This document shows, one piece after another, positions 1 to 10,619 of a stretch of DNA of 64,000 bases (the first letter of the stretch is position 1; each line of letters opens with the position of its first letter). This DNA comes from Watersipora subatra. Its lineage: Eukaryota > Bryozoa > Gymnolaemata > Cheilostomatida > Watersiporidae. The stretch lies in the NCBI RefSeq assembly GCF_963576615.1, contig NC_088718.1, positions 28,378,377-28,442,376 on the forward strand. The letters are read 5' to 3'. The notes below the pieces were generated by a model. That model was not told where the DNA came from and ran no database searches. It saw nothing but the letters and a program-made list of their open reading frames with translations. Position numbers and translations under genes: made by a program.

Positions 1-1067
1 GGCTACTCCAAATAGGTAAGCGACGTTTGGTCCCCAGGCTAAAGTTTGGCTGCCTCTGGTATCGAGCGTTGTTGGTTCAAAAGTATCTGCAATATATCTT
101 TCAAAAGTTATAGTTTTATGGTACTTAATTCTTATGAATTGATATCAAAAGCTTCATTGACCTTGATAGTAAAAGTTTGATTGACCTAGATAGTAAATTA
201 TTGATTGTAATTTCAACATATGTAGACAAGTTTTGGAGATTGAGATTTTACTGTATAACAGCACTCGTGTCATTGTAAACTACATGAATTGATTCAGATG
301 TCTATTAAAACTACTTAAACCATGTACTGTTTAGGTTGCTAAAATAAAGATATGTTGAAAGGAGATGGGTTAATGACAAAATCTATACATTTGTGAAAAT
401 AGTTAAAGGGTAGGCAACTCCTATTCTCTTCATTCAAGAGTTACTCTTTATATAATTGAAGTTATCTGCACTTGTGTAAACTTTTGCAAGGAACCACTCA
501 AACTCATCGCTATCACAAAGTCTTTTCAATATAGCCTAATTCAATATAGTCTCTTCAATATATGTAGCTGACAATTTACAGTGAAAAGCACTTTTACCGC
601 ATCATTTCCTGTTTCCTAAAGTTTTCGGGAGACTTTGGTTTATGGTGTCATAATATTCATCATGAAAACAACTCATATCCCTAGTATTATTATTGGTGTG
701 TTGTCACTATACTTTATCCTTCATTAATAAAGAAGTCTATTACCTGCTGCCGTGTGTCAGTATAAGTAACTTTATATTGCTGTTGTGTAAAAGTCAGCAA
801 ATATTAACTGTGAACATTGTGGAGGTTTCATCAAACTTATTACCGTATATACTCATGTATATGTCGATCTCATGTATATGCTGAGAGATATTTGAAAACA
901 AAAATTGCATCAATATATATATATATATTACTATGTACAAGTCAGCCCAAACAATTTTCCCTTAAAATCGTCTACAAGAAACTCGACTTACACATGAGTA
1001 AGTCGAGTAACAATAGCTAGTAGCTAGTAGCTATGAAGATGAAGAGATCACCAGTAGTTGGATAGCC
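1..1067. repeat. K block, arm A outer copy
   Basis: This is the first part of a roughly 1.5-2 kb block called K here. It is mirrored, inverted, at about 40,310-41,369: the first bases, GGCTACTCCAAATAGG, are the reverse complement of 41,369 downward. Most of it recurs in direct orientation at about 10,680-11,740 and inverted at 35,370-36,180. Short open frames such as 693-884 recur in all copies but start and stop differently, so I do not call genes. The block continues at 1,949 after the transposon that splits it. Confidence 0.8.
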
Positions 1068-1071
1068 TTAA

Positions 1072-1944
1072 AGGTTGACTTGCAACAAAATTCACATTAC
1101 ATTCATTTGATATGAAAATATTCACCATGTCTTACTCTGTTGTGTCGTAGGTGCAAAATATGAGGGCATGTGATTAAAAGCTCCTAAAAGCTCAAAAACG
1201 AACAGTTAATCGCAGCCACACAAGACCGCCGTAGTTTGGATTCTCTTTTCAAAACGGCTCAAATGTGACCTAGCTGTGTTAGATGGTTTCTGTTTACACT
1301 TTCATGCAACCTTATTTGCCGAAATATTTCACAAATATACTTCACGCATTCAATCAAACCATGTCTATTGTTCTTACGCGTCTATTTTATTATCATTTTA
1401 ATGCTGTCACTTTTAGCACTGATATCTTATAACTTACCGTAAGAATTCATTTAATTTTTTAGCCTTAGCTTGAAGGAGTACATATCATTGTCTGATAATC
1501 ATGACAAGCCTGTTGGTCATTTGTGATAATCGAAAATTGCTGCAAAAATTATTTGCGAAGTATTGGGTCACATGATCGATTATGACTTGACGATTAGGTC
1601 TAGCCGAAACAAAACTGTAAAGTAGCGAGCATCTATATTTGATACGGGGTCTTTGGTAAAACCCGAAGTGTTTGTCATAAACTAGTGCTACAATAAGTTT
1701 TATATTGAGCTTTTATTGCCCTTTCGATTCACGGGAGAACATCACGTGACAAGACAATAACCAAATTTCATGGCTACGTCAGAGAATTAAAGAGATTCCA
1801 ATCTACAGCGGCTTTTCGTTTTGAGCTTTTAAGAGCTTGTAATCACATTTCCACATATGCGGCACCTACAACACAACAGAGTAAGACATGGTGAATCTTT
1901 TGATACCAAATAACTGTAATGTGAATTTTGTTGCAAGTCAACCT
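1072..1944. mobile_element. TTAA-type non-autonomous DNA transposon, copy 1
   Basis: An 873-bp element starts AGGTTGACTTGCAACAAAAT and ends with the reverse complement of that sequence. The terminal inverted repeats run well beyond 30 bp and continue imperfectly for about 100 bp. It is flanked on both sides by TTAA (1,068-1,071 and 1,945-1,948). The inverted counterpart in arm B near 40,305 is an empty site reading GCCTTAAGTAA with a single TTAA, which confirms insertion and target duplication. There is no transposase frame. TTAA duplications occur in piggyBac, Kolobok and Sola3 families and I cannot choose among them. The second copy is at 41,785-42,685. Confidence 0.88.
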
Positions 1945-1948
1945 TTAA

Positions 1949-2440
1949 GTAATAAAATTTATATTATCTAGTTTTGGCTAGAATATTTGCAGTCATACCT
2001 CCCCATAGGAGTGCTCCTACATACAAGAAACTTGAGATACGAGCTGACTTTCTAGCAAGTTTCTTTCTTGCGATACAATTAGTTTTTCAGCTATGAGCAT
2101 ATGAGCTGGTTCTTGATGGCTACTGCACTGTATAGTCAAGTATGTGAGAGATCGTTTGGAGAACAGTATCACTTAGTCTTTCTCCTTGAATCAGTTTGAA
2201 AAAAGTTATTAAATATTTGGCTAAAAGTTACAGTGATCGCGAGGCAAAAACCTTCTAACTGGAAACAGATACTAAAAAATGTGATGAAAAAATTAAAGTA
2301 AGTTTTGTAAAAGATTAGAACTTTGCTTTAAGTGTGGGTTTAGTAAGCTAGATTTATTGAAGTAAAATTTATTTTTTGTATTACCTTTGAGTCACAAAAG
2401 TTTAGTGTACCAAACGCATTGCTCTTAATTCGATTCGTAA
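1949..2440. repeat. K block continuation, arm A outer copy
   Basis: This is the rest of the K block after the TTAA element. It contains the stretch from TTTTGGCTAGAATATTTGCAG to the GTAAAAGATTAGAACTTTGC region, repeated at 11,800-12,200 and, inverted, at 35,020-35,400 and 39,880-40,300. In the inner copies the stretch has an open frame of about 70-84 codons; here that frame is not maintained. Confidence 0.7.
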
Positions 2441-3165
2441 ATAACCTTAATGTACAAAATGAGGCCACAAGTGGCTGAAACATTTTTCTCACAAATTCCC
2501 AATTAGTAAATACATGTATAATATTATTTGCTGTTTCTGATGTAACTTCAGTGATCTATGAATAAACTGGCAGCTGTTGTTGATACATGTATGTATAACT
2601 TAAACCCAGAGTATCGGAAGAGTAGTTGTTGACATGAATATGTCTTGTGTTAAGGAGTTCTACTACAATTGTTGAAAACAAATTTACTTAGAATTATTCA
2701 TTGCTGTGTAAGTTCTACCTTTTTTATCCAAAGAGTTAAATGCATCTATTCAACTTTAGACTTTTCTGTTTGTTATTCCAATTTTGACAAGCACCTATTT
2801 AGGGAATTCGCAATACCTCTTACAGTTGCTTCACTTTTGTAAGAAAGTCATCAGGACTCATGAGACACCAAGCTATTATTGAAATAATTGTCTCATATCA
2901 TATTGGTCAAGCAGAAAACTGTTGAAACATTACTAAACACATTGTCATTATGAAGCTTAGTAGGGATGGTGTTTAAATAAATGTAAATTGCTTTCGAAAC
3001 CACTTCAAGGCCATTTAACTATTATATTCCAGCCGCTTCATTCAGTTTAAAGTTAATTCTATTTTAATTTTCAAGTTACACGCCGAAAGTATTAAAACAG
3101 GAATACTGTTGATATTGTGTAAGAAACTTGTAAAAAAATTACTAATGTTTATAATAAAACAGTAT

Positions 3166-3215
3166 AAAAATATGGAACGCTTCACGAATTTGCGTGTCAT
3201 CCTTGCGCAGGGGCC

Positions 3216-3255
<40 letters not shown>

Positions 3256-3272
3256 ACCTCCTAAGAGAGTAC
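3166..3272 (-). ncRNA. U6: U6 spliceosomal snRNA
   Basis: U6 snRNA is the catalytic RNA of the spliceosome, which pairs with U4, U2 and the 5' splice site. The minus strand matches metazoan U6 almost completely: the ACAGAGA box (GATACAGAGAAGATTAGC), the AGC triad, the internal stem-loop region (GGCCCCTGCGCAAGGATGAC) and the 3' end (GTTCCATATTTTT) ending in a T run that stops Pol III. The 5' stem differs in sequence from vertebrate U6 but still folds (GTAC...GTAC around CTC/GAG). The length of 107 nt equals the human gene. A TATA box lies 24-30 bp upstream, as in type 3 Pol III promoters. It is identical to the copies at 5,483-5,589 and 38,161-38,267. Confidence 0.97.
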
Positions 3273-3295
3273 ACTAAAAGTCAGTATAGCGATGT

Positions 3296-3302
3296 ATATA
3301 TG
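3296..3302 (-). promoter_or_regulatory. U6 TATA box
   Basis: On the minus strand, TATATAC lies 24-30 bp upstream of the U6 start, the usual place for the TATA element of a type 3 Pol III promoter. A proximal sequence element is expected about 55-65 bp upstream. The region is conserved in all three copies, but so is the rest of the block, so I do not mark it. Confidence 0.7.
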
Positions 3303-3985
3303 ATATAAAGCTAAAACATAAAGCGTTGAATGTCAACTATAAATAACTTAATATTTACTTGGTTCTTTTGTGGTACTTTATCATATTCGAAAAAAATAAT
3401 ATTTTTAAATTTAGTTATCATATTACCACATTTCTGAATGTTACAATTTTAGTTATATTTTGAATTGCTACAAACATTTGACCTCGTATCTATTTACGTA
3501 ATAGTGCGCTTAATGTTAAAGATTTGTGATTAGGGTTACTGTATGCTCAATAGGCCTATTAATTATACTAGACTGGGCAATCTAATGCATCACAGCTCAG
3601 CATTGTGTCCTACTTGAATGGTCACATTCTTTGTGAGCCAACGGCCTCGCTTTGTTCACTTTACCTAGTCCAGGCCATAATTCTAAGTAGGAAGCCATGG
3701 AGAGTGCAGTTAATACCAGCACTAGAGAGAATTCAAAGGTAAAAATTGCTCCAATTGTTTTCAAGTGTGGTTGTGAGAGGTATCTAGATATATAGAGCAA
3801 GGAATCTTGTGGATTGTTTCAAGATATTCATACAGATAATGGTTTTTCTAAAATGTTTTTTAAAGTTCATTGCAGGCACTACAGTGTGAAAATTTGTTTT
3901 GTACAAAGAGGTGCCAAGTGTGTAGTAAGCGGTGTGTTGTCTATTTTATGAAGTTTTTTATCATCATGGCAGGTGGACATAACAT

Positions 3986-4744
3986 TTATATACTTTTAAT
4001 ATATAACTGTTAAAACAATATGTGACTTTTCTCCTGTGATAATATGTAGCTTTGCTTGTTTGCAAAGAGCCAGAAAGAAAAATGCTAATTCTGTTCAAGG
4101 TGGTTTCTCCCAGCTCAAATTTATTGGCTTAGTTGTAGTTTTGTAATCATAATAAACTTTGTTATTTTGGCATTTCAATGATTGTGATGTTTCTCATGGC
4201 AGCAACGCCATTATTCTATGGCTTGCTATATATGTTTGTATGTTTTTTTAGAAAAGAGTCTCTTTTTTCATTTATTTCAATAAACTTGTACTACATTTTC
4301 TGTCGTAATTAAATGTGTGCTACTGTAAAGAATATCAACTGCAAAGTACATGGTGTATGATGTAGCTAATTGGAGAACCTATAAGCTAATTTTTACAGAA
4401 TTAGTTTAAAGCTCAGTTTACACTGTAACCAACGGCAACACAACATGTACTTCCCTATAGGTGGCCCTATTTAATTTTAGGGTTCTCATACCGCACAAAA
4501 ATATGTCATGCCAATGATCAATTCATAATCTTGATGAGAACTAATAATTTATCATGAAAGCTATTATTATAATCGGTAGCATTGAGTTAGACCTGTGCTG
4601 ACACTAGTTGGGGATTTATCTACACAATGCACACTGTTATATAGTAAAACATCAAACTACCTTGAGGGATTAAGATGAAGGTAAATCTCAGGTATGATTT
4701 AATATACTTATTGTTATTTCTTGAATGTTTATGGAAGTTATACA
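3986..4744. other. Spacer between tandem U6 blocks
   Basis: This stretch separates the two direct U6 blocks and has no counterpart in arm B, which has only one U6 block. It is AT-rich, with no convincing coding frame, RNA gene or terminal inverted repeats. The direct duplication probably took place with this spacer as part of the 2.3 kb unit, but no second spacer copy remains to prove it. Confidence 0.5.
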
Positions 4745-5482
4745 ATTCTGTTCATAAACAACTTTGATGTACAAAATGAGGCAACAAGTGCCTGAAACAT
4801 TTTTCTTACAAATTCTCAAGTAGTAAATGTAATATTATTTGCTGTTTCTGATTTAACTTCAGCAATCTATGAAAAAACTGGCAGCTGTTGTTGATATGTA
4901 GAACTTAAACCTAGAGTATAGGAAAAGTAATTGTTGACACGAATATGTCTTGTGTTAAAGAGTTCTACTACAATTGTTGAAAACAAATTTACTTAGAATT
5001 ATTCATTGCTGTGTAAGTTCTACCTTTTTTTATCCAAATAGTTAAATGCATCTATTCAACTTTAGACTTTTCTGTTTGTTATTCCAATTTTGACGAGAAC
5101 TTATTTAGGGAAGTAACTAAACCTCTTACAGTTGCTTCACTTTTGTAAGGAAGTCATTGAGGACTCATGAGACACCGAGCTATTTTTAAAATAATTTTCT
5201 CATATTACGTTGGTCAAGCAGAAAACTGTTGAAACTGTTGAAACATTACTAAACATATTGTCATTATGAAGCTTAGTAGAGATGGTGTTTAAATAAATGT
5301 AAATAGCTTTCAAAACCACCTCAAAGCAACTTAACTATTATATTCCAGCTGCTTCATTCAGTTTAAATTTAATTATATTTTAATTTTCAAGTTACACGCT
5401 GAAAGTATTAAAACAGGAACACTGTTGATATTGTGTATGAAACTTGTAAATTAATATATTAATTGTTACAATAAAACAGTAT

Positions 5483-5532
5483 AAAAATATGGAACGCTTC
5501 ACGAATTTGCGTGTCATCCTTGCGCAGGGGCC

Positions 5533-5572
<40 letters not shown>

Positions 5573-5589
5573 ACCTCCTAAGAGAGTAC
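5483..5589 (-). ncRNA. U6: U6 spliceosomal snRNA
   Basis: This is the second arm A U6 gene, 107 nt, identical base for base to the copies at 3,166-3,272 and 38,161-38,267. All U6 landmarks are present: the 5' stem, ATACTAAAATTGG, ACAGAGA, AGC, the internal stem-loop and the terminal T run. A TATA box lies at 5,613-5,619 on the minus strand. The flanks have accumulated many differences from copy 1 while the gene has none, which fits selection or gene conversion acting on a working gene. Confidence 0.97.
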
Positions 5590-5612
5590 ACTAAGAGTCA
5601 GTATAGCGATGT

Positions 5613-5619
5613 ATATATA
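5613..5619 (-). promoter_or_regulatory. U6 TATA box
   Basis: On the minus strand, TATATAC lies 24-30 bp upstream of the U6 at 5,483-5,589, with the same placement as the other U6 copies. Confidence 0.7.
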
Positions 5620-6426
5620 GTGTAAAGCTAAAACATAAAGCGTTGAGTGTCAACTATAAATAACTTAATATTTACTTGGTTCTTTTGTGGCACTTAATCA
5701 TATTCGAAAAAAATAATATTTTTAAATTTAGTTATCATATTACCACATTTCTGAATGTTACAATTTTAGTTATATTTTGAATTGCTACAAATATTTGACC
5801 TTGTATCTATTTACGTAATAGTGCGCTTAATGTTAAACACTTGTGATTAGCGTTATACTGTTTGCTTAATAGACCTATTAATTATACTAGACTGGGCAAT
5901 CTGATGCATCACAGCTCAGCATTGTGTCCTACTTGAATAGTCACATTCTTTGTGAGCCAACGGCCTCGCTTTGTTCACTTTACCTAGTCCAGGCCATAAT
6001 TCTAAGTAGGAAGCCATGAAGAGGGGAGCAAAGACCAGCACCGGAGAAGACTCAAAAGTAATTTTGCTCCAATTGTTTCCAAGTGTGGTTGTGAGAGATA
6101 TCTAAATATATAGAGCAAGGAATCTTGTGGATTGTTTTGAGTATACAAACAATACAAACAATGTTTTTTCTAAAATGTTTTTTTTAATGCTCACTACAGG
6201 CACTACAATGTGAAAAGTTGTTTCGCACAAAGAGGTGACAAATGCATAGTAGACGGAGTGTTGCCCATTTTATGAAGTTTTTTTCATCACCGTAGCAAGG
6301 GGACATAGACTAGTAAAGAAGTATGGTGATGGCTGTGCTATGTTTAAGAGTGTAGCTAAACCCAACCAGAAATATTTGTGTTTTATGATGGTCTCATAAG
6401 AATGTAGTCATTTACTGATTACTTTG

Positions 6427-7970
6427 CAGGGCAAATGGAGTAAAGATTTTTGCTGTGAATTTGGGTGTTCTATTGCTCCTGCACAGGACAGTAAACTCAG
6501 TTTCCACACCTGTCCATCAGAAGAAAAACACCTAGACAGACATAATAAGGGGATATACGCTGTGAAATGCAAAGACTGGATGCCTTCTAAATAATCTGTG
6601 CTCTGCAATGATCAATTTACAACAGACTCCTATTGTAGACCTTCTGGTATAAAAATGGCTGACATTCTAAAGCAAACTGCTGTACCAAGTAGGCCTATAT
6701 TTGATTCTCTGCCAAAATACTTACAACCGGCTCAATCTTAGCATAGACAACTGCTATGCCAACCAGCACCATCTACATAATCTTCCCCGGACCGAGATGA
6801 GCCAGCCATGGAACCTTCACTTTGTTCTGAAGAGCCAACAGGTGCCAAGAAATCTAATGAAGTCACTCTCGACCCTCTACATAAGCGTCCATGAGGTAGA
6901 CCAAAGATCACACCAGAGATACATATACAAAATCTTTGAAAGAAAGTCAACACGCTTAACTACAAACTTCAAAGGCTTCAAAACACCACACGTAATCAAA
7001 AGAATTTGTTTGCATTTCTGAACAAAGAAAATAAGATCCAAAGCAAAAAACCCAAAGCGCTAAGTGTGACTCAATAGATGGTTGTCTGCAAGAACTAGTA
7101 GGAAATGAAGCCAAAAACAAAATATTAAAAAAAAGACGGTTTACTGCCTAAAAATCGAAGAGTTTGCTATCATCATGTACTACTATTTTCCAAAAGCATA
7201 CGCCTATCTCAGAAGGTTGTTCAACCTTTTTAATGCACGAACTCTAAGACAATAGCTGAGTCTGTAGAATGTGATCATGGCTTTCTAACAGACATCATTG
7301 AAATCGTCAGTAAAAAGGCATGTGCAATCAATTTATACAGTCCAGTGATAGATGGTATGGCGATCGGAAAACAGCTCAGTCTGGAGAAGTCAACCAACTC
7401 TGTGTAGCGCCATGTTGCCATTGAGAACAAAACTAAGTTAGTCAGCGAGTCACTGGTATTTCTTCTCATTCCAGTGATGGGTGGTGTACGACATCCAATC
7501 ATCTACTTTTATGTAGACAATATTGACAGCGATTTACAGTCACAACTGATACTGCAGTGCCTACGTCTTACCGCCGAACATGGAATCAGGATTATAAACA
7601 TAACTTGTGATGGCTCACAAGCAAATATCACCACCCTGAAGAGACTAGTTACCCAAATTGTCTGTTTACACCTCATTCTGTCATCACAAAGATCTGTCTA
7701 GGCTCAAAACAGATCATACGGCAGTATGTCAACTTACAGGGAATTACAGCAGACATACACAAGCTAGTGGTCACTAAGACTCTTTCATTGATCTTACAAA
7801 GCAATTTGCATCGGGAATTTTTATGCTCAATCCACAGCACAGCGTTAGTTAAAACTATATCCTCCAGATGTGTAAGAATTGGAATTCACCAGGAAGCTAC
7901 AAAGGTTGCTGTTAACAAGGATAATCTCAGATCAAGGCTCAGCTGACTGGTCGCCTTTAGTCATGTATAG
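6427..7970 (+). pseudogene. P-element-like (THAP) transposase pseudogene, family 1
   Basis: This is a decayed copy of a THAP-domain P-element transposase, a plain cut-and-paste DNA transposon gene. After an acceptor-like TTTGCAG the frame reads CCEFGCSIAPAQDSKLSFH, the zinc-binding start of a THAP domain. Further on, TDSY...ILKQTAVPS resembles the THAP C-terminal AVP motif. From about 7,180, LLFSKSIRLSQKVVQPF and SPVIDGMAIGKQL resemble the start of the catalytic RNase H fold. At 7,474-7,640, GGVRHPIIYFYVDNID, HGIRIINITCDGSQANI and TLKRLV match the second catalytic-Asp region of THAP9-type proteins. Several stops and frame changes interrupt it and the first catalytic Asp position reads VIDGM, so it is dead. 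It differs in sequence from the second P-element family at 18,927-23,420. Confidence 0.8.
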
Positions 7971-8405
7971 AATAAATACATTCACAATATGTATAGAAAA
8001 GTGTACCATATGTTACTTGTTTTCTATGATTTTTCTGATGCTGTTTGCATAACACCTAAGACCTGACATTTATATTCATTGCAGACTGCAATCAGTGTAC
8101 CATTTACCAGTGTGTATGCATTTGAAATCAGTTTGTACACCTAGCTACCTGCCATGTTAGCCTATAGCATAGGGCAACATTGATAATTTTGAAATACTTT
8201 TGGAATGGGTCGATATACATGTTTACTCACACTACATATAAAATAGACAACTTTATGTTTAAAAATTTGCAGGGTAGAAAATGCATACTGTATGTGCTTT
8301 ATATCTAAAAATTGAAACAAATATCTTGTGTACTTTAGCAATTATGTCAAACTACACATAGAAAACAAAATGCCTTTTTATTCTTTCAATGTAAACAATG
8401 ATGAC
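7971..8405. other. AT-rich spacer, possible last piece of family 1 P element
   Basis: An acceptor-like TTCATTGCAG at about 8,082 is followed by a short open stretch, but I cannot align it to the transposase. Nothing else is recognised. Arm B lacks the whole interval 6,510-9,235. Confidence 0.35.
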
Positions 8406-8940
8406 TCACTTGCCTGACCAGCTAAAAATGAACAAAGCAAAGACGTTGCGCCCGCTATTCAACCTAAATTGAATTTTAACTATTAAAAAGTTATACAAAT
8501 ACAAAGTACTGATAAAAGCACACAACACATTTTATGAAACAAACCAAAACAGGACAATAACACATTTAACTACTCGTCAAACACACATAAACCTAAAAAT
8601 ACCATTGTTTTAATCAAAAACTGGTCAGTATTGTTTGGATTATCAACAGTCATTGCTATGGAATCTACTACCGGTTTGTAAATTTTAAATGCCAATTCTT
8701 TCAAAAATGAACTGAAGCGCTACCTCAGACAACCAGATTAGACTAAACTAATTAGACAGACTCCTGCTGACTCTACTTTCAGGTTCCGGGCTTTGATTAG
8801 CCTTGCTATTGCGCACAGGGACCTCATCATCACCTTCCCTGGAGTAACATTTTTTTCTATTTCTCTTGTTCTTGTATACTGTAAGAAACACTCTTCACAT
8901 TATTTTTTGTAGTTATATTATAGATGAAAATAAACAAACA
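8406..8940 (+). mobile_element. LINE 3' fragment (reverse transcriptase C-terminus)
   Basis: A degraded stretch resembles the C-terminal tail common to CR1/Jockey-type LINE reverse transcriptases. In shifting frames it reads RTITHLTTRQTH, SKTGQYCLDYQQSLLWNLLPVC, then ANSFKNELKRYLRQPD, corresponding to the usual 'WNSLP...FK..LK..L' ending. It is followed by an AT-rich tail with AATAAACAAACAAACAAAAAC near 8,930-8,950. No upstream endonuclease or RT core is present, as expected of a 5'-truncated copy. The clade cannot be fixed from this piece. Confidence 0.5.
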
Positions 8941-9472
8941 AACAAAAACAAAGAATGTAGCTATTTATGTAGGACATCATGGTTTTGCATTGCCCAGTGT
9001 AGTATAGTTAACAGGTCTATGGTTATATGGATGTTTATGCACAGGCATTCCAAAGTAACCTTCATTGAACAGTTTTGGGACATTTGATAGTGATGTTCAC
9101 TAGTAACGCTATGATAACGTTAGCAAAGTTAATTCCTACAATATTAATATAATACTTTACGATAACATTTTTACACCACATTCTGCAAGATGTTCCCGCG
9201 ATATTGTTGTAACATAATACAATAGTGATCACCAGATAGCGTTTGTAGAACACTATGAAAACATTTGTTTGGAAAGTTATTTTACACATAACGCTAAAGA
9301 ACATCCTAGTAATGTCATTGCTAGTTGGGTAGACATATCCTGTTTATATACAATATACATAATCATGTCTAGTAATATGTACACAAGTAGAACTTCCTAT
9401 GGCTGAATTTTACTGTACTTAAAATCCTTAGTTAAACTTGTCTCTATTTATTTGGGAAGATGTTACAATTGA
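8941..9472. other. Short exon-like remnant and spacer
   Basis: The segment 9,235-9,330 (AGCGTTTGTAGAACACTATG onward) recurs inverted in arm B at 37,170-37,262. There it is fused directly to the THAP exon and gives a continuous frame (FVEHYENIRLESYFTH). In arm A the two are 2.7 kb apart. The rest is AT-rich without recognised genes. Confidence 0.45.
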
Positions 9473-10615
9473 TTGAACTGGCTGCCCTCATAATAACCGG
9501 ATGCTCACTCAAGATGCACGAGTTTGATAAAAAACAGTCCTGTATTAAAAGCTCTTACATACATGAACTGGTGTGACAAAAAGGTGTTACAAATAATTTG
9601 ATGTTTTTAAATAGCTTTAGTCTCAAAACAGGTGCATTCAAGTTGAACTGCTGTGTGTGAACTGCAACTTCTACCAAAAAAATGATACATATTGCATAAA
9701 TGCGGAATCGTCTGCCCTCTCATACTTTAAAAGATGCTCATTAATGTTCAATCAGCTCACACATTGGCTATGATAAGTGATTAAGTCACTCCAACACATA
9801 GTATAAGATCTTGCCAGTTTGTAGTAATGTTGGCAACTTGCCAGTTTGTAGTAATGTTGTAAACTTGTTACCACTTTTTGACATGCATTAGATAATTTTG
9901 TGAAATGTGAAATCCACAATATAACAGAAATTATATTCGGTAATGAGCGTGTGCCAGAATGTAGGCTTGTCTCATTTCATGCGAAGTAACAGACGGTGAA
10001 CAGGCCCTCAGTATGTTAAATACTAGTGCTAGGGTCAAATACTAGGGTCATTAGGCAGGAAAACAATCTAGATTGTTGTTTAATAAATGTAAGAACAGAT
10101 GAAGATGGATGCGGCAAAAAAATTAGTTTTTCTTAATAAGGTCTTATCTGTAAGAAAACATTTGTAGCATCTAGCCCACCTTTTCACGTGATGTCATATC
10201 TATGCAGTTGTATTTCGAATGAAATACTTAGTTTTCAAAATGCTGACAAAATTATCTAATGCATGTGAAGAAGTGGTAACAAGTTTACAACTTTAGTAAA
10301 AACTGGTAAGATCTTAAACTATGTGTTTTGAGTGACTTAATCACTTGTCAAAGCCATTGAGTGAGCTGGTTGAATATTCGTAAGTGAATATTAACAATTC
10401 TTCCAATTTTTGAGATGGCAAACAGCACCTAAATTACATAATATGTATGATTATTTTGTTAGGGGTATTTGTAGACCAACAACTCATTTGGTTCAGTGTA
10501 AACATATTTCTGACACACCATTTCACGTAAGTAAGAGCTTTCTATGTAGGGCTGTTTTCCACCAAACCCAAGCATCTTGAGTGAGCATCTGCTTATTATG
10601 AGGGCAGCCAATTCA
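9473..10615. repeat. 1.1 kb foldback (inverted repeat) element
   Basis: The left half (9,473-9,900) and right half (10,210-10,615) are imperfect reverse complements. Landmarks in both are GGCTGCCCTCATAATAA, GATGCTCACTCAAGATGC, TTAAGTCACTC and GTAAACTTGTTACCACTT. A roughly 300-bp centre separates them. Half copies of the same element lie at 12,760-13,440 (arm A), 33,720-34,450 and 36,922-37,020 (arm B) and 63,730-64,000 (arm C). No coding frame is seen, so this is a foldback or Helitron/MITE-like repeat of unknown class. A short direct duplication of about 25 bp (GCCAGTTTGTAGTAATGTTG) occurs at 9,816-9,860. Confidence 0.75.
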
Positions 10616-10619
10616 ATTA

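Larger units (their letters stand above)
2441..3985. repeat. U6 block, arm A copy 1
   Basis: This is the first of two direct tandem copies of a roughly 1.5 kb block around a U6 gene. The second is at 4,745-6,290, offset 2,317 bp between U6 genes, and an inverted third copy in arm B spans about 37,340-39,815. The copies match over flanks on both sides of U6 with scattered substitutions and small indels. No protein-coding frame is shared by the copies. Confidence 0.85.
4745..6290. repeat. U6 block, arm A copy 2
   Basis: This is the second direct copy of the U6 block at 2,441-3,985. It continues without a break into sequence (6,290-6,510) that arm B also has beside its single U6 block. This copy is therefore the ancestral neighbour of the THAP exon at 6,427, and copy 1 is the added one. 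Confidence 0.85.

Noticed and set aside
693-884. Recurrent short frames (also near 11,055, 35,818-36,009 and 40,474-40,677)
   Set aside because: They recur because the K block recurs. Starts, ends and sense are not kept between copies.
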